Shown here: in pieces, positions 10,960-62,735 of the stretch | Numbering within the stretch: the stretch's first letter is position 1 | How the letters are laid out: the number at the start of each line of letters is the position of its first letter | Assembly: GCF_036850765.1 (NCBI RefSeq) | Contig: NC_089490.1 | Span: 389,746,558-389,810,557 of the forward strand | Direction: 5' to 3' | Source of the DNA: Saccopteryx bilineata | Lineage: Eukaryota; Chordata; Mammalia; Chiroptera; Emballonuridae | DNA: 64,000 nucleotides | Notes under the pieces: model-generated | Databases searched by the model: none | The model's input: the letters and a program-made list of their open reading frames with translations, nothing else | Told to the model about the DNA's origin: nothing | Program-made: the position numbers and the translations under genes

Positions 10960-13132
10960 CTCCAAGCCAGGCAAGGTGATTAAGAAAAGCTAAATTTATA
11001 TTAAATTATAAAGTCCTAAAATACTGAACATAGTGGTTAAATAACTCCAGAAAGTCCAATCTCTCCAGTGAGTAACGTTAAAACCATTACACATGAGTGC
11101 AGGACAATCGCTTCCATTAGTTTAGGGCAGAGAGATTTTGCTTTTTACATAGTAAATCAGTGCTCAAATAGATATTTCTTCAAATATGTCCTTTCTACAT
11201 TCTGAACAGCCCAAGTGCAAATTGATCCTTCCCCCTTTCAATCAAGAAAACACCACTTTTTTACTTTCTCCTGTCCCCACCTGTGAATCGGAGGACCCAA
11301 AGTGCTCCTTTTACTGCCCCATCAAGTGTGAAATATCCCCCTTTGCTCCTGAAGTGGCAGCTCACCTTTCCACCGCTGTGCACTGGAAAAGGCGTCCTGG
11401 CCTGGCCCGGCTGTCCCGTGTAGGCCTGGTCTTGGGGCTGGCTGCTAAGAGCAGGCCTAAGGGTTTGGCACCTGTCCCCAGCCATTTTAGAACGGACCAG
11501 AAAAGATTTGTTCTCATTTTCCTTTTCCACTCGCATTTGACAGCTGACTTCTCAATACCAATAACCACAGGAGATGTTTCAAATCAGGAAGCCTCCCCCT
11601 AGGAGCCCTCCCCTCCATTCTCAGCCCCTGTTGTCCTCTCCTGGCATGTCTAATTCCGGGATGGAAGGCGTCTGGATCTGCCCTGGGTAGCAAGGGCTTC
11701 ATCAGTGGTTCTCTCTACCTTTTCAGTCCTTGTCCCCCATTTTGCATTTTCATTCAGCCCTGCTTACCACAGGCACCACAAGGCTAGGTCAGAAAAATAA
11801 AATTAGGAAGGAGGTCTGGGGGAGAAGGAACTAGGCAGAAGTTTTAGGATAGAAAACAAGTCTCAACTCCCCTGATTCTAGTGTGAGACACGTGCCCTTT
11901 GTGTGAATAAGCATGAACCAAGAGATGGCCTCTCATCAGGGAAAGTCACTTGCTCAGCTGGGAAGAAAATTGGAATGGGAACTTGACTGCCCAGAGCCAT
12001 AGGCTCTCTGTCTACTAACTTAGATCCCTGAGCACCTGAAAGAGAACACACCAAGTTCAATTCCGTGGATACTTCCCTTTAGGCCCTGGGGGCCCCAAGT
12101 CTCCAACCCAATCGCTCTTGCTGACCACTTATGAACACTTCTGGCCCTTCTTTGAAAGGTTGTTTCAGGCTCTCTGCACTCAAATTCCCAGAGCATGCAG
12201 AGGGAGAGTGGTGGAACATTAAGGTTCAAATGATATGCTGTTTGGTGCAGGCAGTGCTTCTCAGACGCTACAGACTCAGCCCTCTGGGCCCCACATTTAC
12301 TCATCCAACTGGTTCACAACCCGGTTGCTTACAGTCAAAGACTTAGGAAGGTACTGGCCACTGGTGGCACCAGGAGGGAAGTCATATTAGCCAGCCATCA
12401 CACTGAGGCCCCAGTCATGTGAAGGTAGAAAAGGCTCCAGACATTCTAGCAGAAGGAAGAATAGCTTGAGCCACACCCAGATCTCACCAATTGAAACAAA
12501 GCAACTCTTAGAGTGGGAATAATATCCATTGCCAGCAATGGACAGGACACCGAGGCCTAACCACTCCTAAAAGCTTTTCATATTAACCAATGCACTTGAG
12601 GCTAGAGGTTTCCCAGATGCCCATACCAGCTGGGCTGACTCCCCCACCTCCCCTCAGCTGCTATCCTTCATCTCTCTCTTTACCCATAATCCCCTGATCA
12701 GCCCCTATTGGGCCAATTCTCTCAGAGAAGCGGTCAGGCCAGCTCTGATGGGGAAAAGTGCAGTCTTGGAACATCAGCTCTTGTGGGACAGACACTGAGG
12801 GCACCCAGAGAAGGGAGGTGGAGCTCTGTACTGATGAGGAATCCTTAAAGAGCCTAGTTTTTTTTGGGGGGGGCGCGGGGGTTCAGGACGGAGTGCTAGA
12901 GGCGAGGTTCATGGTAAGTTCCAGGTCTAAATTCTTGGGTGCGCCATCGTTTCTTGTGCACAGGTAGTTACGGACTCATAGAAACAGCTCCCATGCAGGG
13001 CTCGGGAGCAAACGTGGAGTGGGATGAGGAGTGGGACAAGCACACAGGAAGGGGCCTGTTATATAAGCGAGCACAAGGACTGGACATCCATAAAGAGAAG
13101 GAGCAGGGACGGAGGGAGGGGAACGTGGGCAC
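10960..13132 (-). other. LRP4: probable LRP4 3' UTR
   Basis: This region has no interspersed repeat that I recognise. No AATAAA or ATTAAA was seen on the minus strand; the best candidates are overlapping AATATA/TATAAA variants near 10994-11002. Ending there gives a 3' UTR of about 2.1 kb, close to the human LRP4 transcript as I recall it. A C-rich run (minus strand) lies near 12859-12881. The end point is tentative. Confidence 0.45.
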
Positions 13133-51197
<38,065 letters not shown>

Positions 51198-52854
51198 CTG
51201 GGCAGAAGGAAAAGGAACCAGTGAGGCACAGCTCCTGCCCAACAAAAGTCCACTCCAGGGAAGAAGGTACAGGAGCCAAGTCTAGGACCACTGCCACCCA
51301 GGTGACGTGGTAACAGTGAAGGGAGGTGTTACCTTCATGTAAGACCTTCATGTAAGACCAAGTATGTAATGGTGACTTCCCCTCCTCTGAGACACAAACA
51401 GTCAAGGAGATACTCTCTGACTCCAGGCTTACAAATAGTCCAGGTACCCCCCTTGTCTGACAGGATTTTTTATATAGCACCCTGTAAAGCCAGTGGTCGT
51501 CGAGGCCAGACAGGTTCACATCAGACCGGGCAGAGCACAGGAGAACCATGGAGCTGAAAGGTGTTGGGCCATTCTCATTTACTGGATTCTTTCAATAGTG
51601 GGCAAGCAAATAGGGGAAAGCCGCTTCTGCCCGCAGCGGGAGAGCAAGCAGGCACACTGCCCCTCGCGGTGGTGGTGGCGGCGGCAGGCAAGTGATCAAC
51701 ACAGAGGAAATCACCTTACCTGTAGCCTTATAGAGACCACACACACACACAGGCACACGACTTTCGGCCACGTGCTCACGCACCAATCATGCAATGTGCT
51801 TGCAGCCAGAAGACAAACTAGCAAGCCTAACCATAGCTGTTTTCCCTCACACCCAAAGGCCCAGAGACAAATGATGTCACCTGGCGAGTTGGTGCTCTTG
51901 GGGTAGGGGAGCAGGGGACAGAGAGTTGATGCAGCGGAGACCTCTATGTCTTTCCCTTCCAAACTAGGTTGAGATACAGAAGCTTTTATCTCTGAGCAGG
52001 ATCAGGCCCTTGGTGTAAGCCGGGGAAGGCAAGAAATAAGAGTAAGATGAAAGTGCTGGACCCCCTTTAGGGATAAGGAATCCAGACAGCAGGACAGGAA
52101 GCAGCACAGGTTGCTGTGTGCCCCCCTGTCAGAGCTCACTTTTGAGCCAGGAAACCACTTTTGAAAAGGAGGAGTGGGGTCCAAGGAGGAAGGGACTAGG
52201 CTGCCTCATGGGACAGTGAACGGGACTAGGCAGGGCTTTCCTGTCTGAGGGGCAGGCCACAGCCTGGAGGAAGGATGGCAGAGGCAGCCCCTCCCCCCAG
52301 CCTCAGCAGCACACAGATGGGCTTCCCTATTGAGCCTAGAGCTATCTGCCTGGCCAAGTCCCATGACCGGCTGCTGTACCCCTCCCTAGAGTGCCCAGCA
52401 GGATGCCCTCGGATGGCGTGTGAATGGCTTGGTGCCCCCTGCTTCAGCCTCAGCTGGAACAAAGGGTTCTGCTAAGGTCACTCTCCCCCTCCCAACATTC
52501 ATCTAACCCGCTGGGCTGCTTGCAGCTGGGAAAGAAGGGGGCCACAGCTCATTGCTAATCTCTCCCCCTTGCTTTCTTCTCCCCTTCCTCCCCTCACTGG
52601 ACCCTACCCTCAAGTTGGACTGAAGCAGGGAAGGAGTCAGCTCCTAAATTTCCACCCCTCTTCCTTTCCCATTTACTGGGCGCAGCCTCTTTCTTGGCTC
52701 ATCTCCTTGATGTACACCCTCATCGTACATTCAACCTGGATTAGGGTTTAGGGTCTGGAATAAGAGAGTGTACTGCTAAATCCTCCAAAAGCAAGGAGAG
52801 AGCCCTAGATCCCTCCCTTTCCGCTTCTGCCCAAGAGTGAGCATGAGCATAAGG

Positions 52855-52945
52855 TAGATGAATGGATAAATGGATGAATGGATGGACAGATGAATGGATG
52901 GAGGAATGAATGAATGGATGGATGGACAGATAGATGGTTGGCATG
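52855..52945. repeat. (ATGG)n-type imperfect tetranucleotide repeat
   Basis: Interrupted run of gatgaatgga/tggatggaca units. Confidence 0.92.
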
Positions 52946-53467
52946 GGGATCAATGAATGCCTGAAACTACAGGCAAAATGTATATTTCATGGAGTAAAGG
53001 ACCACAGCTCTCAAGAGATCCTCAACTGAGACCTTGCCCTTTCCTTCTACATGCTGAGAATCAGCTGCCCTGGAAAAGACGCAGTGTTTCCTGTGGAAAC
53101 CAAAGGAATCCATTTGAGAGCTGCAGCAGCACCCCTGTCGCTCCAGGTCTCTCTGTAAGTGCACGACAGAAGACCCTTTCCCAGGGAAGCTGGAGACCCA
53201 GCTGCCCAGCCCCAGCCTCTTGTGCCTGTTCTCAGAGCACGGAGAGGAAAGGGGTGGGGGCCTCTTTCACTCAGGCCCGGAGCTCTGGAGCCTGAGGAAC
53301 TTTTATAGTGTGACCAGCTCATCATGGCTCTAAGGACTACTTTAGGGGACTTGGCTGGATGAAACAACCAAGGCTTAGGATTCCAGAGGATTCCATGCCG
53401 AGGGGCTCTCCAATGTGCTGACCCCCTTTGTGGGGAGGAATGGAGAAGAAAGATAAGGCTAACTCAC

Positions 53468-53668
53468 TGATTCTCAACCAGGGATGGTCTTTCCCTCCCG
53501 GGGACACCTGGCAATTGAGGTGATGTTTTTGCAGTTGTCGTGTTTGGCGGTACTTCTGGCATTTAGTGGATAAAAGCCAGGGATGCTGCTAAATATCCTG
53601 CGATGTACAGGACAGGCCCCACAACAAAGAAATTCTCTGGCCCAAAATGTCAATAGAGGTTAAGAAAC
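53468..53668 (+). repeat. MER20-like hAT fossil
   Basis: 'gattctcaaccagggatggt', 'gccagggatgctgctaaata' and 'ggcccaaaatgtcaatag' occur in MER20 order. Confidence 0.85.
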
Positions 53669-53784
53669 TCTGCTAGCTACACACAGCAGGAAGTGGGGCT
53701 GTACCAGTGAAGAGTTCAGGGTAAGGGCATGACTAGAAGAGAAAGGAGGAAGGAGACATTTGGGGGATGGGAGTGAAAAACCAC

Positions 53785-53935
53785 TGGACCTAGAGCAGAC
53801 AGACCTGGGTTCCCTTGACCAGCCGTGCGTCCTTTTCTAAATCACTTAGTTCCCTAAGCCTGTTTCCTAGATAAATGTGAAAGAAGCTGACCTCATGCTT
53901 TGGCACACCAAAGACGCTCAATAAATGCAGGATGA
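53785..53935 (+). repeat. MIR fragment
   Basis: 'gcagacagacctgggttccc' at the left and 'acgctcaataaatgcagg' at the 3' end. Confidence 0.65.
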
Positions 53936-54065
53936 GAGTGTGCAGGTGTGAGGATACAGAAGCTAACTTTTTCCAAAAGGCCTTGATTTTAAGAGCTCTA
54001 GTGTCAAGATTGGGAGAGCAAGAACAGCAGCATCCTGGTGCTGCATGCAAGTCAAAAGGAATGCG

Positions 54066-54278
54066 CCTGACCTGTGGTGGCGCAGTGGATAAAGCGTGGA
54101 CCTGGAAATGCTGAGGTCGCCGGTTCGAAACCCTGGGCTTGCCTGGTCAAGGCACATATGGGAGCTGATGCTTCCTGCTCCTCCCCCCTTCTCTCTCTCT
54201 GTCTCTCTCTCCTCTCTAAAAATAAATTAATTAATTAATTAAAAAAAAAAGAAATATCTTCTGATGTTTAAAAAAAAA
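54066..54278 (+). repeat. SINE-C
   Basis: Flanks share aaaaggaatg. The 3' end carries an extra 25-bp A/T-rich segment before the right flank. Confidence 0.9.
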
Positions 54279-54943
54279 AAGGAATGCTGAAAGAGGAGCC
54301 TTCAGTGCTCCTCCCCCCCCAGGTCCCCGCTTCTTTTTAGGGTGCCACCCACCTTTGCCTGAATAATAGCAAAAGTCCTGATTTCCCCATGCAAACTTCA
54401 GGAACAAAGTATTCCACCCAGTGGGCACCAAGTTAGTCGCAGGCGGCTAGAGAGTCACGACTTTCTGCATGTCAGAGCAACATCTGAACATCAGCATGTG
54501 AAGGTCAGGCAGCCACCAGCCAGGCAAACCCTTGGCCTGGCCATTCATTTCATACAGTAAACAGACATATTATACTTCAGAAAGTCAACTCTTCTGGACA
54601 GATGCTGCCCGCCCCTCTGGGATCCCCAGACATGGAATTCTGCCTTTTCACTCAAATCTTAGCTGTGATCATAAAGGACAGCTTTTAACCCTTTTTAACT
54701 AAAAGAATGGTGAGTGAAAAAAGGAAACAAATGACTGTGGGTGGCAAAATTCAGTGCTCATTTTAAGAAGTGTTAAGTTAGAATACTCAGCAATGCTTCC
54801 GGCCTTTAAAGCTACTGGCCAGTCACACTGCAAGCTCCCATTGGCATCCAGTGGGCCCTTCAACCTAATGTGATTCTTCAATAAGGTGACGATCTCTCCC
54901 CAAAGTGTTCACTATCCCTGAACATCAAGACGTTCAGCTTTTG

Positions 54944-55332
54944 TAAGGTGACCAATCGTCCTCCTTTTGGGAGGATAGTCCTTCTTTTGTAAGTTCCATC
55001 CTCCCTTGAAAAGTGTCCTCCTACATGTCCTCCTTTTTGATATTGGAAGACTAATCTGTAGATGTCCGTATTCAATTGATGCAGAATCGATCTATTGCGT
55101 GTGATGTGATGTATTTTTATCTAAATGAGTACTTTTTTCTTACAATTATTATTAAAAATTAATAGGCATGTAAGCATAATTACAACATAAAATATTACAA
55201 ATGTTTTAATTATGCATTTATCATATTATAGTGTATTATTGTTGCAATGAATAAAATGTTTCTTTTATTTATGATATTGTTTTTTTCAATTTATTTTTGT
55301 CTTCCTTTTCATTGTAAAAATGTGGTCACCTT
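54944..55332. mobile_element. non-autonomous hAT-like element (type 5)
   Basis: Ends 'taaggtgaccaat' and 'gtggtcacctt' are inverted repeats. Exact 8-bp duplication agcttttg at 54936-54943 and 55333-55340. AT-rich interior, no gene. Confidence 0.85.
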
Positions 55333-55469
55333 AGCTTTTGGGATACAATGTGCTCACAGGGCCTTCTTAAAAGGTTAACCACAATCTCAGTCATCTTCCC
55401 AATTTCTCACTGTACTTTTTTGAAGAAAAGAAGGGAAACATCCATCTGGTATACCAGACAGTGTATGAT

Positions 55470-55690
55470 ATGAGAGAGCATGGATTCTGGAGTCAGAGAG
55501 ATTGGAGTTCAAATCCTGATTCTACCTCTAACTGTAACACTTTGGGCAAGTTATTGCCTCTGAGCCTCAGTTTTCTCATCCATAAAATGGGAATGAGAAT
55601 AGTTCTACTGGAAGGGGTTTTACAAAGATTAAATTAAATAACCCATGTGAACTGCCCAGCACAGGGCTGGCATACCTCAAAAACTTCATA
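55470..55690 (+). repeat. MIR, near full-length
   Basis: 'ggattctggagtcagagaga' through 'cagttttctcatccataaaa' to 'cagcacagggctggcat'. Confidence 0.85.
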
Positions 55691-55714
55691 ACAATACAGC
55701 CATCATCACTAAGT

Positions 55715-55965
55715 ACTCACCAGGTATCCTGAGCAATTTTCTAAATGCTTTTCAGACACTATGTAACTGGAAGCTCTCAACAGTGCCCTAGGAGGTGGCG
55801 CTGTTTTTTATTATCACCACTTTACAGTTGAAGACACTGAGACACAGAGAGGTAGAGTCTCTTAATAGGTCACAAAGGTACCAAGGGTTGAAGCCAGCAT
55901 TCACACCCAGGCAGGCAGGTCAATTCCTGAGTCTCTGCTCTTAATCACTTCACTATAGTGCCTCC
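55715..55965 (-). repeat. MIR, reverse orientation
   Basis: Follows the plus-oriented MIR after 25 bp; 'atcaccactttacagttgaa' and 'gctcttaatcacttcactat' mark it. Confidence 0.82.
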
Positions 55966-57416
55966 CGATAATGGTATTGCTATTATGAGAGTCTCCCAAA
56001 ACCCTTAGGTTAAAAAAGGGAATTTAAATCCTGAGACTTCTGGGTCCCTCCCCTTTATGCAGTCTCGATTAGCGAACAGGCCATGAGTGTATAGGTCTCA
56101 AGCAGTGACATCTCCTTCTGATTATTTCTAAGGCCAAAAACCAATTTCCCTTGCCTTCAGGTAAGGTAGTGAAGCAGAGACAGTCTTTTAAACCAGCACT
56201 TCAGTGTTGTGTTGGTTCAAAAAGGAACAGGGCTCTGACAACAAGTAATTATATTCTGTAGTTTCTCTTTACAGCTTACAAGCTACTTTTGCATAAACAC
56301 TTGCATTCTCATGACATCAGTATAATAACCCGGAGTAGTCACTGAAGTGCCCATTTGACAGGTAAGGTCACCTCTTGCATTATCCAAGGTCATGGGGTGA
56401 ATAGAAGAGCCATGAAGTCCAACCCATTCAAACCCTTAGGCCAGCATTCTTCTCTTAATGTTATCTCAGAGTTTGAACTTTCAATAAGCTTCCTGACCTA
56501 CACTGATGCACACTCAAGTTAGAGAAGCACTGCTCTCCACCATCTCACAGAGTGCTCAAGTAAAGGGGGACCACACCTGGAAGCCCAAGGTGGACAGTGA
56601 CTACACAGCTACAGAACAGCTTTTTCAAGTTGAACCAGAGATGAGAGGCTTAAGGAGTGCCCACTGAGTGCTGGAATATGATGACTACCCCAGTGTGCAA
56701 GGGATGACAGTGGGAAAGGAAGGAATCAATGCTCGTAAATGAAGGATGCTTTCTTATAACACATGAAAACTCTCCTCTCTTCTCTCATCCACTAGAGGCA
56801 ATGGTGAGGATGTAAACTTTATTTAATGGGGATAAGTTACATGAAATTACCCTAAACTACATCCAGGCTAATTGAGGGACCGATTCACTGATTTCAGCTC
56901 CTTAATGTAGCCAAATCAGTAAGTGTCTCTCTAACAGGAATGTCCTTGCAGCAAGACAAAACTGACAACTGAAAGGAGTGGCAGCAAGGAGCCACCTGGA
57001 AATGGATCTAACCTCATCCAAGGGAGACCTGGAATCTGGAGGGAGCTGGGTGCCTATAAACAGCCACTCTTTGAAAGAGCAGAGCTTGCACAGAAAACAT
57101 CAGAAGCAACACTAAGGGCTGAGAGCGGGAGGCCAGGAAGTGAACCCTTTCCTGACGCTGCCCCATCTAGACCCACGCAGCCCCAGCCCTGACTGAATTA
57201 AAAGCCCCTGCTCTATATCCCAGAAGCCCTCTGTGCCTCCTCTTATGATAGCGTTTAGCACACTGGGATCATTGTTCACTTACTGGACCATATACCTCTT
57301 GACCTCTTGGTTGTGTAATCTCGAGTCTTGTATTTGTATTCACAGCGCGTAGTTCAATGTTTGTGATATAGTAGATGATCAGTTTAAGTTTGTAAAATGA
57401 ATGAATAAATACATGA

Positions 57417-58813
<1,397 letters not shown>

Positions 58814-58828
58814 AATAATACATTCCTC
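58814..58828 (+). repeat. target-site duplication, right copy, of the PRELID3B retrocopy
   Basis: Exact match to 57420-57434, directly after the A-rich tail. Confidence 0.92.
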
Positions 58829-59435
58829 TGGAGTCCTATGGAGAGTTGGAGTCAAAGGAAAAGAGGCCTAGAATATCAGAAATAAAAGTAGTTATTTCCT
58901 ACCTAACCTGTACTTACTTAAGAAAATAGGAATTTTCTTTTTCAGGCAGCTTCCTAGTCCTATCCAGTTCACTCCCTTCCAAGGGTTCCTTTCACTCGCT
59001 GTATTATCATACTGTGATACCAACATGCTATGACTCTTATTTATTCTTGTTTTTAGATCCCTATAGGCCAGCCGTACCTGGCTGGATTTCACTTGGTGAA
59101 ATCTTCACCTAGTGGGCCCTCTCAAAAGGCCATACCATCAGACACCATCAGACATGATTAGTGGTCCAAGTACATTCAGCCTTCTCTTGCCACTTTCAAA
59201 CACAGAAAAGAAGTTCTTAATCTTCAGCCTCCACAGTTATGAGGCAGAAGAGCATAATGTTAAGCACCTGGGAACAAAACTAAGCTAATTCCTGCCTCTA
59301 CAGCTCTGGGCACATTATTTATAACTTACTTTTTCATCAGGAAATTTGAATGTTATAAGAATAAATTAGTTAACTCATGAAAAGCTCTTAGCATAATGCT
59401 TGGCACGTACTAAGCTCAAGAAGTGATAACTCTTG

Positions 59436-59846
59436 GCCCTGGCCTGTTGGCTCAGTGGTAGAGCGTCGGCCTAGCGTGCGGAGGACCCAGGTTCGATTCC
59501 AGGCCAGGGCACACAGGAGAAGCGCCCATTTGCTTCTCCACCCTTCCGCCACGCTTTCCTCTCTGTCTCTCTCTTCCCCTCCCGCAGCTAAGGCTCCGTT
59601 GGAGCAAAGATGGCCCGGGCGCTGGGGATGGCTCTGTGGCCTCTGCCTCAGGCGCTAGAGTGGCTCTGGTCGCAACATGGCGACGCCCCGGAGGGGCAGA
59701 GCATTGCCCCCTGGTGGGCAGAGCGTCGCCCCCTGGTGGGCGTGCCGGGTGGATCCCGGTAGGGCGCATGCGGGAGTCTGTCTGACTGTCTCTCCCTGTT
59801 TCCAGCTTCAGAAAAAATGAAAAAAAATAAAAAAATAAAAAAAAAA
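59436..59846 (+). repeat. SINE-B with two tandem CTCF-like motifs
   Basis: 17-bp duplicated flank agaagtgataactcttg. Motifs at 59704-59717 and 59726-59739, 22 bp apart. Confidence 0.94.
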
Positions 59847-60040
59847 AGAAGTGATAACTCTTGCTATTACTGTTGTAGAACATGACTCAGAACTGTCTGA
59901 TCTAGCCACATGATGATTTCAGGGCTGGAGATGTCTAAAAACCCTACTGTGTATCACCTCAATGAGTTAAGTGGTGGTATGAGTGACTACTGGAAGAGGT
60001 GGAAGAAGGTGGCAAGAATCCGCTTTATTTGCCTTTCTCA

Positions 60041-60408
60041 ATTTTTTTGTATTTTTCTGAAGTGAGAAGTGGGAGGCAAGACAAACAGACTCCCTCATGT
60101 GCCCAACCAGGATCTACCTGGCATGCCCACCAGAGGGCGATGCTCTGCCCATCTGGGACATTGCTCCAATGTAACCGGAGCCATTCTAGCACCTGAGGCA
60201 GAGGCCATGGTGCCATCCTCTGCGCCTGGGCCAACTTTGCTCCATTGGAGCCTTGGCTGCGGGAGGGGAAGAGAGAGACAAAGGGGAAGGAGAAGGGGAA
60301 GGGTGGAGAAGCAGATGGGTGCTTCTCCTGTGTACCCTGGCCGGGAATCGAACCCGGGACTTCCACACACCGGGCTGACACTCTACCGCTGAGCCAACCA
60401 GCCAGGGC
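60041..60408 (-). repeat. SINE-B, reverse orientation
   Basis: Ends 'gccaaccagccagggcc'. CTCF-like motif at 60127-60140 on the plus strand. Confidence 0.9.
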
Positions 60409-60543
60409 CTATTTACCTTCCTGTGTTACCCTTCATCCTTGCCTAATATATCAACCAATTCCTAGGAGGCAAGTACAGAAAAGAGAAATCTAAATTCAGA
60501 ACCTATAAATTACAGAGCAATTAAAAAATGAATTAGTTTCGAA

Positions 60544-60728
60544 CCTGGCCTGGTAGCTCAGTTGGTTAGAGCAATGTCCTGACATGCCAAGTTTGCAGAT
60601 GCAATTGCTAGTCAGGGCACACACAGGAATTAACTGGTGGATGCATAAATAAATAGAACAACAAATCAATGTTTCTCTTGCTTTCTCCCTTCCTCCCTCT
60701 CTCTAAACATTAAAAAATAAATTTTAAA
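60544..60728 (+). repeat. SINE-D
   Basis: 'cctggcctggtagctcagtt' head. Flanks aaaaaatgaattagttt and aaaaaatggatttgttt form a diverged duplication. Confidence 0.82.
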
Positions 60729-60866
60729 AAATGGATTTGTTTCCTCCTTTGTAGGCTGGGGGTAATAATAGTACCTATTTATTTTATAGGATTGTTGGGA
60801 GGTTTAAATGAGATAATACATAGGAAGTACACACACAGTAAGCAGCTGTTTTTGTTGTTGTGATTA

Positions 60867-61326
60867 CAGTAGTCCCTCCTTATCTGCAGTTTCAGTTACC
60901 CCTGGTCAATAGTGGTCTGAAAATATTAAGTGGAAAATTCCATAAATAAACAATTCATAAGTTTTAAATTGCATGCCATTCTGAGTAGTGATACAATCTC
61001 ACACCATCTACTCCATCTGCCCGGATGTGAATCATCCCTCTGTCCAGTGTATCCATGCTGTATGTATAATACAATAAGATATTTTGAGAGAGAGAAGCCC
61101 CATTCATAAAACATTACAGTATATTGTTGCAATTGTTCTATTTTATTAGTTATTGTTGTTAGTGTCACTATGTCTAATTTATAAATTAAACTTTATCGGA
61201 AGGATGTAGGTATAGGAAAAAGGACATAGTATATATAGGGTTTGGCACTATCTCTGGTTTCAGGCATCTACTGGGGGGTCTTCCAACATATTCCCTGTAT
61301 CCCCTGAGGATGGGGGGGGACTACTA
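60867..61326 (+). mobile_element. Tigger-type Tc1/mariner fossil
   Basis: Starts 'cagtagtccctccttatctg', ends 'ggggactacta', flanked by TA. Interior 'ccataaataaacaattcata' is typical of Tigger-derived elements. No transposase frame. Confidence 0.88.
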
Positions 61327-61735
61327 TATCATTATTAATTCCATCATCTCCATGCAGATCTTCAAAAGTCTACTTACCCTGCCCAGGAGCTCAGTCAACA
61401 GATTTCACAAATCCAATAGGAATTGAATGGGGCTGTGCTTTGTGAGGGCTGTTCAAAATATTGCTTTCCTTTCCCTCTACATCTCAAAACACAAGTAACA
61501 CATGGCTTCAGTGAGCAACAAACCACATCTCCCCTTCTGGGAGCCTTTTTAGACCTCCCTCTTCAAAAATCACCTGAAAAGTCATTCTGAATGCACTGGG
61601 ATTCTCTGGGAAGGGAGATCTGAAAACAGGGAGGCAGGTCAACTTAAGATAAATTATGGATATTCCCCACCTAGATCTTCTGGGATAACTTGGATATACA
61701 ATATTCTGTTCGAAGAGGCAGTATATAGGTTACAG

Positions 61736-61948
61736 CAGTGGTCACCAAACTATGGCTCGCGAACCACATGCGGCTCTTTGGCCCCTTGAGTGTGGCTCTT
61801 CCACAAAATACCACATGCAGGCGCTACCTCGATAAGGCATGTACCTACCTATATAGTTTAAGTTTAAAAAAATTGGCTCTCAAAAGAAATTTCAATCATT
61901 GTACTGTTGATATTTGCCTCTGTTGACTAATGAGTTTGCAAACCACTG
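61736..61948 (+). mobile_element. small hAT element (type 3)
   Basis: Inverted ends 'cagtggtcaccaaac' and 'gtttgcaaaccactg'. Same family as 45589-45803. It ends 9 bp before the next hAT. Confidence 0.85.
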
Positions 61949-61957
61949 CCGTTAGAG

Positions 61958-62508
61958 CAGGGGTCGGGAACCTATGGCTTGTGAGCCAGATGTGGCTCTT
62001 TTGATGGCTGCATCTGGCTCACAGACAAATCTTTTTTTTTTTCTTTAAAGATAGTTCTAATTTCTTTTTTTATTTTATTTTTTATTTATTCATTTTAGAG
62101 AGGAGAGGGAGAGACAGAGAGAGAGAAGGGGGGGGAGGAGCTGGAAGCATCAACTCCCATATGTGCCTTGACCAGGCAAGCCCAGGGTTTTGAACCGGCG
62201 ACCTCAGCATTTCCAGGTCGACGCTTTATCTACTACGCCACCACAGGTCAGGCGACAAATCTTTAATTAAAAAAATAATAACGTTAAAAATATAAAACAT
62301 TCTCATGTATTACAATCCATTCATTTCCTACCGCTCATGTTCATGGTTGCGGGTGGCTGGGGCCAATCACAGCTGTCCTCCGGGACAACACCAAATTTTT
62401 ATTGGATAATGCATAATGTACACGGGTCGTTGTATGGCTCTCATGGAATTACATTTTAAAATATGTGGCGTTCATGGCTCTCTCAGCCAAAAAGGTTCTT
62501 GACCCCTG
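61958..62508 (+). mobile_element. non-autonomous hAT element (type 2) with nested SINE-C
   Basis: Same family as 33981-34706. Starts 'caggggtcgggaacct', ends 'ggttcttgacccctg'. Duplication cgttagag/cattagag at 61950-61957 and 62509-62516. Confidence 0.92.
62035..62254 (-). repeat. SINE-C nested in the hAT, reverse orientation
   Basis: Right end 'ccaccacaggtcagg' is the reverse SINE-C head. Flanks share gacaaatctt from the hAT body. Confidence 0.92.
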
Positions 62509-62514
62509 CATTAG

Positions 62515-62735
62515 AGAGTTAATAACTTAAGCTCTGGGTTCAAATCCTGGCTCAGTTATTCACTAGCTATGTGATGGCAAACTGCTCTGAGCCTTAGTTT
62601 CCCATCTGTCAGACAGGCACCTAACAATACCTACCTCATAAGGGTACTGTTTGGACCAAATGTGATAATATACGCTATATACTTATCACAGTGCTAGAAA
62701 TACAGCAAAAGACTTAAAAATATTAAGTGTCTCAG
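62515..62735 (+). repeat. MIR
   Basis: 'ctgggttcaaatcctggctc' to 'cagtgctagaaatacagca'; abuts the hAT duplication. Confidence 0.8.

Noticed and set aside
51600..51720. Short GC-rich patch in intron 1 considered as LRP4 exon 1 or promoter
   Set aside because: It does not encode a signal peptide with a phase 1 donor and is too small for a CpG island.
59452..59883. Recurring 100-143 codon frames with similar sequences at about ten places (5163, 19793, 32922, 41384, 42867, 47201, 59452 and others)
   Set aside because: All are translations of SINE-B copies in either orientation. The similarity is that of the repeat, not of a protein family.
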